A stretch of DNA of 64,000 nucleotides from Ianthella basta (taxonomy: Eukaryota; Porifera; Demospongiae; Verongiida; Ianthellidae), in assembly GCA_964019415.1 (NCBI GenBank), contig OZ025870.1, positions 2,776,908-2,840,907 on the forward strand, in the 5' to 3' direction. The first letter of the stretch is position 1. Every line of letters starts with the position of its first letter. Shown here one piece after another: positions 34,137 to 45,592 of the stretch. The notes beneath the pieces are model-generated. The model was not told the DNA's origin, searched no databases, and saw only the letters and a program-made list of their open reading frames with translations. Position numbers and translations under genes: made by a program.

Positions 34137-36447
34137 AGCATAGGCTGTCAGTTACATGTGTATACGGACATGTCACACTCCATTATCTTGTAAATATGCC
34201 TTGTGCTGAAATTATTTAGCAAACAAACACAATGCTCCAATACCCTGAAAACCAGAAATACATGTTAGCCCAGGCCATTTCCCCTGATACTATTGATCCC
34301 TGTTTGGAATATTGGTCTGTTGCTATACGTGTGCAGCGATCGCAGTCAGGTTGCGGTGAGCAGGTAAATGCCTCAACATGACATCCACTTTGAAACAGGA
34401 AATGTGATAGAAGAACAGACTTCCATGTCAAAATGTCCTGCTCCCTCTTCAATTGTGTTCTATAAACTGCACTAGTGTTAGACATATTGGATTGAGAAAA
34501 AAGTGTTAGTATATAAGGCAGTGGCTGTATTTGAGGTCCTTGTGGGCCGTCAGCAAAATAGAAAGTAACCATTAGATAGACAACTAATGATTGCGGTAGC
34601 TGGATTGAGTTGTTGTCTGCAGCTTTAATGCTAGTTAAGTTCCGCTAGCAGTTATATGAAAGTAATTATTAGCTAGTTACTTAATTGCAGATCAATTAGA
34701 GATCTAGAAAACTTGTGAACTTAAAGGAACTACAACCTCTGCTCGTGGTGTGGCCATAAGTATGGTAAGTCTAACAAATCCACTGTAGTACCGTCTCTAA
34801 GTCACACACTTGGATTCCACGTTTCATGTGACTTTGAATACCTAGTTACAATTTTTATTCATTAATCTTCTTCAGCATACCTACTGAAATCGCAAATTCC
34901 GTGCCCTACATGAATTAGCACAACAAATATCTCTAGTTACCCTAGTTGCCCTAGCTGGCCATGGCCTAGTTGCCATTGCATGCCTTCAGCACATGAGGCA
35001 CATATATTTATGATTATGATATGAAGATGTAATCTAATTGCAACTTATATAGGAAAGAACCTCAGCAATTGGTAAACTCATTGATGTATATATGGATTAT
35101 CTTTGCAGTAGACATAATGATAGCTATTTTAACTAGCTTGTTGCTTTGTTCAGTGTATGTTGCTCACAGCGACATGAAACAATATTAGCTAATTGAACGA
35201 AAGCGAAGGAATATACACAATTTAATCCTTGGTAAAATGATAGAGTCCAGCCAGTATATTTAACAAGGGCGGGTACAGATCTCTGTTCAATGGCCTAGCC
35301 TCTGTTAATTGTGAATCGTGGCAGCCAGTGATTCAAAGTTTCCACGGTAGGCTTCTCCAGAAGAGTCTCTGGTTTTGAGGGCTGCTCCTGGCCAGGGGTG
35401 TCTGCACTGACTGCAACCCGTAACTGTCGGAGGACACGTATTATCACATGCATGTAATGTAAATATCAGTAGCTCACTTTGATGAGCCCCTATCACTGCG
35501 AACAACTATCTGCAGTTTTCCATCTCTGTAGGATAACTAGCGGGGGGGTATGATGTAATATCACTGGTTACCATGAATAGGGCTATAGCCTCTCCTAAGA
35601 CGCTATGGTGCAGAAGGCTGGTCGGCGTATATCCAGTGCTTGCCTCCATTTATATCATGTAATGCACAGCTGCAGGTAGGGATGTGTCGATATAATTATC
35701 ACTTACAAACACAAGTAGTACTCGATTGCTCTTGCAATTGGCAACAGGAGCATACACTGTCAGTTGTCACATATCCATCTTCTTTTTTGTCTAGTGTTGA
35801 TACAAATTTACTAGCAAACTAATGCAACATTCAATTGATCCGGAAACCTTCACTTAGCCTGGGCCATTTCCCCTTGATGGTATTGAACCCAGTTTGAAAT
35901 ACTGGCCTGAAGCAATACGTGTGCAGCGATCGCAGTCAGGTTGCGGTGAGCGCGGCTTCGAAACTCAAGAACCGTGCAACCACACAAACTCCACGTCAAG
36001 AGACGCCTTACACACGCTGCAGTCAATGTAGGTACATAATTTAACTGGAAACGCGATAGAAGAAAGAGTGTTAGTATTATAAGGCAGTGGCTGGTACTTT
36101 AGCTGCAATTGGCGTCATCTCGGACCGTCAGCAAAAAGTACCCTAACCCTAACCCTGAGCATCCATTAGATAGCTAACTAATGACAGCGGTAGCTGAATT
36201 GGGCTGCACCCTGTAGCTATTATAGCTATATAAGTTTAGTTAGATAACGAATAGACTCTGAATACTGGCTAGCCAGTTAACTGCACATCAGTGTTTGAGA
36301 TCTCGAAACCTTGTGCATGAACGTACTTCAAAGTCTTCTCTTGGTGTGGCCATAATTGTATGGAAACTCTAACAAATCCACTGTAGTGCCGTCTCTCAGT
36401 CCCACCCTTGGATTCCGAGTGTCACGTGACTGGGAACGCCTAGTTAC

Positions 36448-36546
36448 TAGTCTCGTTCCCAGCCCACTTCCGGCCGCCATTTTATACATGGCCCGAAAGG
36501 TGCCATGTATAAAATGGCGGCCGGAAGTGGGCTGGGAACGAGACTA
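36448..36546. mobile_element. 99-bp foldback MITE with 9-bp target duplication
   Basis: A nearly perfect palindrome starting TAGTCTCGTTCCCAGCC and ending with its complement, arms about 45 bp. CCTAGTTAC flanks both sides (36439-36447 and 36547-36555). The paralogous array copy has a single CCTAGTTAC at 34841-34849 with matching flanks, an empty site. A 9-bp duplication suggests a Mutator-like enzyme mobilised it. Confidence 0.9.
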
Positions 36547-37560
36547 CCTAGTTACTTAAATTATATTCATTATCTTCCTCACACATCTATTGAAGTGGAG
36601 TATACCGTGCACTACATGGATTGTATGGCGAAGAAAATGTAGCCCTAGTTGACCCAGTGAGCCTAGCGCATGAGGCACTTAAAGTTATTAAATTTTGATT
36701 ATTATAATCTATTTTGCATGACATGGCTATATATCTATAAGTAACTCAACAATCTGTAATCCATTGATTGACAGCTAGATAGCTAATCTTTGCAGTTGCC
36801 ATTAATGATAAATTAGCCAATTAAACTAGTCTTCTCAATGTGTTCTATGCACATGCTCACTATATATGACAGGAAACAATATTAATTACTTGCATGCAAG
36901 AAGGTGAAGGAATATAGCTAATCACCATGCAGAAGGTAGCTATAGCTATATTGCTTTACACAATTTGTATTCCCCTTTAGCCATCTCCTGTCACACCTAT
37001 GCCTCTCTCCTCCTAGCTCTTTCCACCATGCTCACTGTTATAATGCATGATGAGACCTAATTTACTTAATATGATTAGCAATGATAACACAAGTAGACAT
37101 GCATCATGCACATTGATTGGCATGGATAATGGCTCTTTACCCTGCCTGATCCTTTGATGCATGCATGTACAGGTATAGACTCAGTTTCTTCTCTAATTCT
37201 CTAGGATTGATGCTTGTCAGGAGAATTGGAAAAAGATTATATTAGGTTTTTGTACCAAACAATCTAAGAGTTTCATCACTGACATGCAGTCGCATGCATT
37301 GCAGTACACATGCACTACGTCTTTGCATGGTTGTTGCTCCTGCATGGCCATATATAGGTGTTCCGGACTGGCTGTTACCTATCATATATAATTGTCAGAG
37401 GTGACACATCATGACTGTAATAATTATGTTCAAAATTGCCAGCTGTGCAGGTTAGGTTGGAGTGGAGAAAGAGGCAGAACTAGACATATGAGATATATAG
37501 CAGAGTTGTGGATTGATAAATGCAGTGATGTTGCTATTGAAAGTCTCTACCATTTTCCAG

Positions 37561-37683
37561 ATCCTACTGATAACCCTACAAATTGCCTTCCTGAGTGTTG
37601 TCCGATTAGTTGTATGTGCTGGAGTCCTCTACACTGCCTTCATGTTCTTTGAATGGCTTGTACTGGGACCATATCACAGAAAG
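37561..37683 (+). pseudogene. TRPML-B: orphan copy of mucolipin exon 12 (S5)
   Basis: A 123-nt exon with intact acceptor (TTTTCCAG) and donor (GTGACG), the same length as exon 12 of the three TRPML genes. It encodes [19 protein letters not shown], then [13 protein letters not shown], where paralogs have FLGWxVLGPYH. Upstream intron sequence (37480-37560) also matches the TRPML-C intron before its exon 12. No neighbouring TRPML exon was found within several kilobases. It looks like debris of a duplicated gene. It might still be used as a distal exon of TRPML-C, but that is unlikely at 5 kb upstream. Confidence 0.8.
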
Positions 37684-37686
37684 GTG

Positions 37687-37752
37687 ACGGGGGGGGGGGG
37701 GGGGGGGGGTGAGTGTGTGTGTGTGTGTGTATGTGTATATGTGTGTGTGTGT
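37687..37752. repeat. Poly-G run followed by TG microsatellite
   Basis: More than 20 consecutive G at 37689-37709, then (TG)n, directly after the donor of the orphan exon 12. The TRPML-C intron has TG repeats at the same place. Confidence 0.9.
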
Positions 37753-38352
37753 ATTCATACTACATTGTTTACTTTAGTATAAAAGTACAAGGAAACGACT
37801 GCAGCTGCATGGGACCCAAAGTTAATGCGATAGTAGTGTGAGATTTAGATGTGATATTGTATTGAATGGTGATAGCATTGCTGGCTTTGGCTGTATAGTG
37901 AGCCAGGTACGTATACAGGTACGTAATGGGAGATATAGCTAGCTAGCATGTTCAGGTAGGAATAAACACTCGACCTATGACTAGAAGTTTTCATAATACA
38001 TTGTGGCTAACTGTATATAAAAGCAGATAATTATGTGTAGCAATAATATTTATACCTCCACCATAATTGAAGCATTATGTTCATGCATACTTTGGCTGTG
38101 CTTCGTGTGGGCAACAAAGCCACTGCACTGTTGCACTTCAGCCTCAAATCTAAGCATATATAGCAAGATGAGCGATCGGTTCTGATTGCTACTGCCACAA
38201 GCGTGAACTATATATGTTCTTGATTGCCATGGACAGTGGCTCATGCAGCACTACACCTGATCAAGCTTTAATTTGCAGGCAGACTCAACATCTTTGAGCT
38301 ATAATGTACCTGGCTTTGCAACGACATTGCAGAGGCTCATAGTTGCATTGAT

Positions 38353-38570
38353 AATACAATGATACGAGATTCTTGAGCAAGACACAGCTGATAACGATCA
38401 AATGCAGGACGTTTCGACCCGAAGGTCTTTGTCAACTGCGTACAGAATGGGACAGGACAGGACAGGATCCTGTACGCAGTTGACAAAGACCTTCGGGTCG
38501 AAACATCCTGCATTTGATTGATTTATCATTATCAGTTGTGTCTTGCTCAAGAATCTTGTATCATTGCATT
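38353..38570. repeat. Foldback with ~95-bp arms carrying a hammerhead-like motif
   Basis: The left arm (38353-38445) and right arm (38470-38570) are complementary. The centre is a GACAG tandem. Each arm contains GACAAAGACCTTCGGGTCGAAAC (shown as two parts: GACAAAGACC, TTCGGGTCGAAAC), close to motifs at 59381-59419 and 60633-60672. Confidence 0.75.
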
Positions 38571-38579
38571 AAGACACAT

Positions 38580-38592
38580 GCACACGCACACA

Positions 38593-38635
<43 letters not shown>

Positions 38636-38651
38636 ACACACACACACACAC

Positions 38652-38696
<45 letters not shown>
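38580..38696. repeat. CA microsatellite
   Basis: (CA)n, about 115 bp with a few interruptions. Confidence 0.95.
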
Positions 38697-39130
38697 ACAC
38701 AAGCATGCACATAAACTATAGCTGCATTAGATCCTGTTTACAATCTGCACCCATACACGTGCACAAATGCATCAAGTAGATGATGAAATAAAGAAGTAAC
38801 TATGAGGTTCATGATATTATGGATGTAGCCAAACCTGCATACATGGTAGGCAGAACGTTGGAGTACGTAGTTATCTACAATTTCCATCAAAATCACTATT
38901 ACTGCTTTATTTTTGGCCAAAGTGTTTCAACCAAAAACAATGTAATGAAGCTAATTGTGGGCAAATGATAAATCTATGAACACTTCTGGCATATATGTTA
39001 TATAGCTATATAGTGCTGCAAGTTCCAAATAAATGTAAGAAGGAGATAGCACAATGATCGAAGATTGTCTCCAGTACACATTCCATGCATAAGCTCTATA
39101 ATAATGATAACTGACCTTGTGTTCTCTGCA

Positions 39131-39410
39131 TGAATGGGGGCGGAAAATAATCATGTAAACCTTTAAATTGGGCTTTCAAACCATCAGATGGTATGTGGTT
39201 TCACTGCCTGAATAATCTTCTTTGCATTAATGCATCACTTAATTTTAAAAGCATTAGTACATGCCTCAATGAATGGGGGTGAAACATAAACTGTAATCCT
39301 TTAAATTGGGCATTCAAATCATAAGATTGTACATGGGTTTCACTGCCTTGATTACTCTTCTTTGCATTAGTGCATCACTTAATTAAAAAGTGTTAGTACA
39401 TGCCTCAATG
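39131..39410. repeat. Two-copy tandem repeat, unit ~140 bp
   Basis: Copies 39131-39269 and 39270-39410 share TGAATGGGGG, TTTAAATTGGGC, GGTTTCACTGCC, CTTCTTTGCATTA and ACATGCCTCAATG in order. Confidence 0.85.
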
Positions 39411-42400
39411 CTTCACTGGACCATCGGTAAACTCTCTGGCTGTTGATGACTCAGTGCATGAATATGATGCATCTGGAGACAAGACAGTCTGGGACTTTCA
39501 AGTCATAGGTACACGTGACTAAGTGTTTATGTATCTGGCTAGCTGTATGGTTACGTAGTTAGCTATGTACCCTCTTCCCATGCAAGCTCCCCATCCCTTC
39601 CTCATTCCACATCTCTTCCTCTCCCTCTCCTCCTCTCTCCGTTTCAAGATTGTACTCCCCGTATATGAATGTACTGTGGTTAATGTTAGCATCTGCAGGC
39701 CATGCTGGTTTCCAGACAATATAGGGATATTGCTGGTTGAATATCAAACGCTAAGCTCTAGGTCCTATCCTCGCCCAGCAGCGCCTATATGTATAAGGGA
39801 ACGATGTGACGCGAGAATGGCTAATGAAGATGAAAGTAGCCAGTAGGCCAAACTGGACTGCGGTTTAAGGTCAGGTGAAGAAATGCCAGCCGTGGGACCT
39901 TCAGTAGTTCTTCAAGATCACCGGAGCCATTTTCATGCTAAACAACTTTGAGATGGTGCGTGGGGGTGTGTGGGTGTTCAAGTAGCTATATATCTATGTA
40001 GTATTAGTTCATGCAGTAAAACACATTATAGATATGCCAGTATTTTACAATCATTACAGATACTCACTTCGTTGTTTGATAAAGGCGAATTGATCCTGAG
40101 CGAATACCTATATGTATGGCAGAATAGATCGCAACGTCAACTGAACTGATTGACTGCCAAACACTTCAAAAGGTCACTTCATGCAGTTTCAAGGCTTACG
40201 TAGCTACCCCAATGCTCCTGTAACTTAACACCGTGTTGATCACTTCTCTAAATGGGATGCTATGGCTAGCTAGCTAACTAGATACTTATACCATTCAAAG
40301 GAATCATACACTTTCCAGTCTCTCATCCCACCAGGATCATTTGTCTACAGTATAATTATAATTTATTATATTTAGTTATAACTTTTGGGTTTCCACATTC
40401 GAATCTTTTTCTTTTGAAATTCTTTAAGATTAGACTGTATGGCAGTCCTTTGCCTGTCCCTGAGCTGCGCTTTGCTGAAGGATGCTGTTGGCATCCATGG
40501 CACCAGACTCTAATGCAGAAACAATATGCAGTATGTGTGTCATAATAGTTATATTATTATTGATACAAAGAGTGTTGCAGGCTGGAGCCAACCTTGTTGA
40601 CAATAATTAATAATTGGTAGTACAATATGGCTATAGCTGCCTGGTTGAGAAAGTATATATATAGCTGGCTTAATTGTTTATATAAATATAGCTACGTAAA
40701 TGTACTAGTCCTCAAAAATCACCAGACATGCTTAATTTGATTGTGTAAATTTGAAATGGAATAGCTATAATTATATTCATGTATTAAATTTTGACAATGT
40801 TCGGAGTGTGCCATACACTAGCGTACTATATAATATTATGTAAACTAGTGTATGGCATAGTGTATGGTGTAGTGTATGGCAAGTGTCGGTCAGCTGAATG
40901 ACAGTGATAACGACTATGTACTATACACTCTATTCACTGTTCATGCTGGCCAATCACAGTAACATGTGCACTAGCTATATAGCTTGCAGCAGTTACTTTA
41001 AAGCTTACTTTAGTTGATCGATATCACGATGCACTTCTACAATTGAGCTCTCTCTCTCTTTCTATAGCTGTACACATAAACTCGCCATAAGCAAGGCCAG
41101 AGGAGAAGACAAATATGATCTTCATCGTGTAACCTGACGGCCACTATAGTGTACTGGGTCGTATTGTGCCACCAATACACTTGTCCCAGCCGGCTGGCCC
41201 ACGCGTACGCTGTCGTTGAGGTAGATTTGTGCACATCTGAAACGGCGCTACGTTCTCAGCACCAGCTGACTTTAGTCCTAGGATTCCAGTTCCGGAGGGT
41301 ATACATGATATCCGGGGGGAACTGACATCATGTTACACCGGATAGTATACTACACGCATATTCGGCGGTTGTCTGTGTCGTCAAGAGGTTGAGAGGGAGA
41401 GAGGGGAGACGAATTAATCAGGTTAGAGAACAGTTTCGGATTAATAACACCTTTAACTGCCGACCAATCTGCATGGTATCCTGTGTAATTTAGCATTCCA
41501 CGGTCAACGCTTCATGCCCTTGATCGAGTTTCTATATAGGTCGGCTTATAATAAACGATGCATCTATAGACCGACATGTACAACATGTGTGTATGTGTGT
41601 TGCCACTGACCCCTCAGGCAACAGCAGCAAGCAAGATACAGAGGCTAAACAACGTGCCAGTGGTGAGAATTAATAAGCGCTACATAATTATAATGGCTGT
41701 ATAAGCCGCGCAGTACATTACAATCGGGCTGGAGTGCGCATGTTATAGCTAGGTAGTGAAACTGACTCAGTATAAAAGCATGATATGTAATTAGCTGACA
41801 CCGCCTGCTGTAAATCTGAAAAAGCATTTAGTATAATCTTACTATAGCTAATGCACCGAATCTCGGGTTTTTATACTTGCTTGTTACCTCATAAAATCGG
41901 CGCCTTGCAGGGAATCGGCTCGAGACGCTCCGTGCCAGTTGAAGGACTCGGGGGCCAGGTTCATAGCGGGGTGCCGTTCACCTAGCTACCTTGCGTTCGA
42001 AAGGGAGATGTCCTTCGTCCAGTCTCCGCGGGCCGAAACGCCATTTTTACAATTAGCAACCGGCCCTTCCACTACCAGTCATTGGCGGACTTGATGCTTG
42101 CCATGCTAGTCAAGGGAATAGGGGGCGCGAGCTTAGAGGGGTGTCGGCCACCTATAGCTGCCCTGCAGCCGAAGAGTGCGCTTTCTTTCTTTCGGCGGGC
42201 TCACACACCACTTACAGTTTGGCAGGTGTGGATATATGTATGTGCAAAATGTAAGCCACAACCATGCATGAGCATGCACTCATGTCGGCCAGCACTGCAG
42301 GAACATTCTTCGCACCAACTAAGGAGCTAAAGCACTTCCTTGGCAACCAATATGTGTATATAATTTGTAAGATTTTCAGAATAATTGTAACACCTAGTCA

Positions 42401-42462
42401 ATGACATGCATGATGATGAGTGTTGCCTCTGACCATGCATTCAGGCAACAACAGCAAACAAG

Positions 42463-45400
42463 ATGTCAAGCTCAAAAACAGAGATAGAGGTAAATAGTGT
42501 ATGTGATTCTGCTATCATGCAGTGTCAATAGCAACGTGCTCAGCTGCTGCTGCTGTGGTTCACTCATTCTTTACAAGTACAGTGTGTGTGTGCTCATTCA
42601 CCTGTAGATTGACATGCCAATGGATTTCCCTGCTGAATTCAATGAGCACCAGTGTTGGCTATTGCCAAGTGTAAAGTCTGCTTGTAGAGAGTTGTACAAG
42701 AACACTGTGGGTAAGTGACTGGAGTGGGCGACCTATATATATATAAGCTATTAATTTAACGTGCCATTGTATTTGTTCTCACCCTATATCCTGATTCTGC
42801 TCATTCGGCTTGCTCATGTGCATGCCTTTCATGGACTCAGGCTCCATCCCATGTCCTCTTTGGTACAAATCCTGTATGGAACAGGCAGAAAGGACGTCCT
42901 TGCTACAGTAAGTCTGGGAAGGGAGGGTAAATGACCATAGTGGAAGGGAGGAGGTGTTGTGAACACTGTTAAAATGTGAATTGATGAACACACCCAAAGT
43001 TGGTGTGAATTGGGTGCCATTGTGAGCCCATTTGCAGTGTGATGTTCACTCCAACCATGCAATACACAACATGTCATTATAATATGAGCAGTTTACAAGA
43101 GACTAAACACTTAACACTGGTATGGTTCACTACTTTGAGGGTATGCGTATACGTAGTACTCATGCAGCATCCCACCTGCATGGCTAGCTTGTGCATGGGT
43201 TACACAAAGTACACTACCTAATGGTACATTAAACTTCACAAATGGCACACTTAAGCTTGCATATATAGGTCCTCCCAGTGTACACAACATACCATACCAG
43301 GCTAAGCTGTGTCCTGGATAGCTATGTATAATATGTACTTAGATAGCTTGCAGGATTCCAAGTCTCATCTGTGCCAATGAATTACTTCAGAGTCTCTTGG
43401 TCTATCAGAAAGCAGGGCCGGGGGATGGTTGGCTCAATTGCTCAGGCCATTTGGAATGCCAAGGCATTGTTTAAGCACTAGCTACTCATCCCAGTGATGG
43501 TGTAGCTACACAACAGACAGGATTTTAGCAAGCCAGGATGGACAAAAGGGAAAGGGGAGCTGGTACATAGCTCAAGTTCGTGCCCCAATGAAAATTTTGG
43601 GTTTTAGGTCCTCCAAGATTGGTTCTGGTGCACTCTTTGAGGTCCAAAGCACTTTTCTGTCATACATTAACTGCACATTAATGTCACAGTTTTATTGCAA
43701 TTGGCAAACATTGGGGGAAAAGGAGGAAGCTTGAATGTTTGTGGGGAAGCTTCCCTCCCCCATCTTCATGCCCTTCAGGGCTACAAATTGCAAAGAATCT
43801 CAGCTTAGAAAAGCCTAAGTGCTAGATAAACATCCAAGACGTTCAAAGATTATGGAAAACAACCCAGGAAGTGTCCTCCTAGAATATAGGGCACCCTTCC
43901 TTTTAGTCTTTTGGAGTTATCCTTTGGTTTTACGCTTCTTTCGTCGTGGCGGCAGCCATATTGTTCTCTATTCGCATCATAGTTCATCAATAAAATGGCA
44001 GCATTGACCTCGCAACATAGTTGTGCCTGCTGCTTGCTTGAATATTAGCCAGTTAGCCAATTCCCAAAGTGGTTACTCACTGCAATTGAATTACTCCATT
44101 TGAAGGTAGTTAGAGTCCTCAATTCAAGATCTCTCTGGTAACTAATAGTAGCTAGGTTCCTGATGGCTAACACTTAATAATTTTTGCTCTAGCTGACAAT
44201 TTCCTAGCTGGCTCCTAAAACTTTGGTCCGGCCATGGCCGGAGTGGACGGAGCGGTTCCCCCGGCCCTGGAAAGAGTATGAGCAACAGTTAGGATACTTG
44301 AGTCAGTGTGAACGTCACACTAAAGTAATGCTGTGACTGATCCCAACATTGGTGTGAGCACTGAGTGGTGCAATGGTCACAACAAAACTTTAACAGTGAA
44401 GGGGGAGAGAAGAGGATCACTATATACAATAATGTTACTACAATCCTCTCTGTTTATAAAGTTAAATGACTTCTGGCATGCATCATTAAGTACACGACAA
44501 TGATGTTTGCACTGGCAGTTGTACTCCAATCTCGAGGTATAGTATAGGCAGTGGAAATGAAGATTATTCTTGAATACTTATAGTACTGCAGATTTAATTG
44601 TCTTATCATGACATTGCAGAGATGAAGAGGAAATAATTCGTCACAAGCTGGCGTTCCATTTCATGAATCCTTTCCAGAAGTGGAGGTACAGGAAGAGCGG
44701 AAGATGCTTGTCGCGCTACCCCTTCAGCTTGTTCTGTCAAATCCTTGCAATCTGTCTTGTCACAACTCAGGTGCGTACACTCTATATGCCGTGTGTGTGT
44801 GTGGGGGGGGGGGGGGGGGGAACCACTCCGGCCATGGCCGGACCAAAGTTTTGTGAGCCAGCTAGAAAATTGTCAGCTAGAGCAAAAATTATTAAACGTT
44901 AGCCATCAGGAACTTACTATTAGTTACCAAAGAGATCTTGAATTGAAGACTTTAACTACCTTCAAATGGAGTAATCCAATTGCAGTGAGTAACCACTTTG
45001 GGAATTGGCTAACTGGCTAATATTCAAGCGAGTAGCGGGCACAACTATGTTGCGAGGTCGACACCGCCATTTTGCGGGGATGTGGCAGCATTTCTGCTGG
45101 CAAAGGACGTTCTTGGCACGCAAGACACCTGCGGAGCCGGCATCAGAGGTCCTCGTCAGCAGCAACTGCCGCCGTCGTAACTCGATCAAGCTAAGCCCCA
45201 GCGAACCTCGTATATGGCTCTTCGCCTGCTACACCATCTCATCACCGCACCCCTTGGGCACCCTGAGCTGGCTGCCAGGATGACCACAACAGCCTTTTAC
45301 GGCTACGGTGTCCTGGTAACTGGGTGACCCTGAATGGCCATAACGGCTATGGCACCCAGCAGCCACTCAATAACCCAGAGACTTAGGGCGTGAGTCTGGC

Positions 45401-45509
45401 CAGCTCACCCCTTTTTCTGACGGCATGGCCTCTGAAACAGGGCACCAGCCGCAGGCAGGTGCCCTGCCCTACGCCCTTAGGAGGGCAAGGAGACAGACTG
45501 GACTGGACT

Positions 45510-45592
<83 letters not shown>

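Larger units (their letters stand above)
31679..37430 (+). repeat. Decayed array of a ~1.6-kb module
   Basis: Diverged copies of one module follow each other. Landmarks recur: GCTCCTGGCC at about 32169, 35381 and 37328; ATTGCCTCCATTTATATCAT at 32414 and near 35640; GCAAACAAACACAA at 31911 and 34222, with a variant at 35813; CGATCGCAGTCAGGTTGCGG at about 34337 and 35927. Direct repeat copies 1 and 2 end in the same module. One copy is split by about 1.5 kb of minisatellite DNA (32546-34094). No coding potential is recognised. Confidence 0.7.
37753..42462. other. Intergenic DNA upstream of TRPML-C; no gene recognised
   Basis: Holds a foldback, a CA microsatellite and a two-copy tandem repeat (39131-39410), all listed separately. 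A small inverted repeat lies at 40809-40857 (TGCCATACACTAG against its complement). The stretch 41880-42240 is more GC-rich than its surroundings and could be the promoter or 5' UTR of TRPML-C. A segment near 41599-41650 (CTCAGGCAACAGCAGCAAGC) resembles the first-exon region near 42440. Confidence 0.4.

Noticed and set aside
36140..36162. Telomere-like CCCTAACCCTAACCCT
   Set aside because: Fewer than three units inside a dispersed repeat; not a telomere or clear interstitial telomere block.
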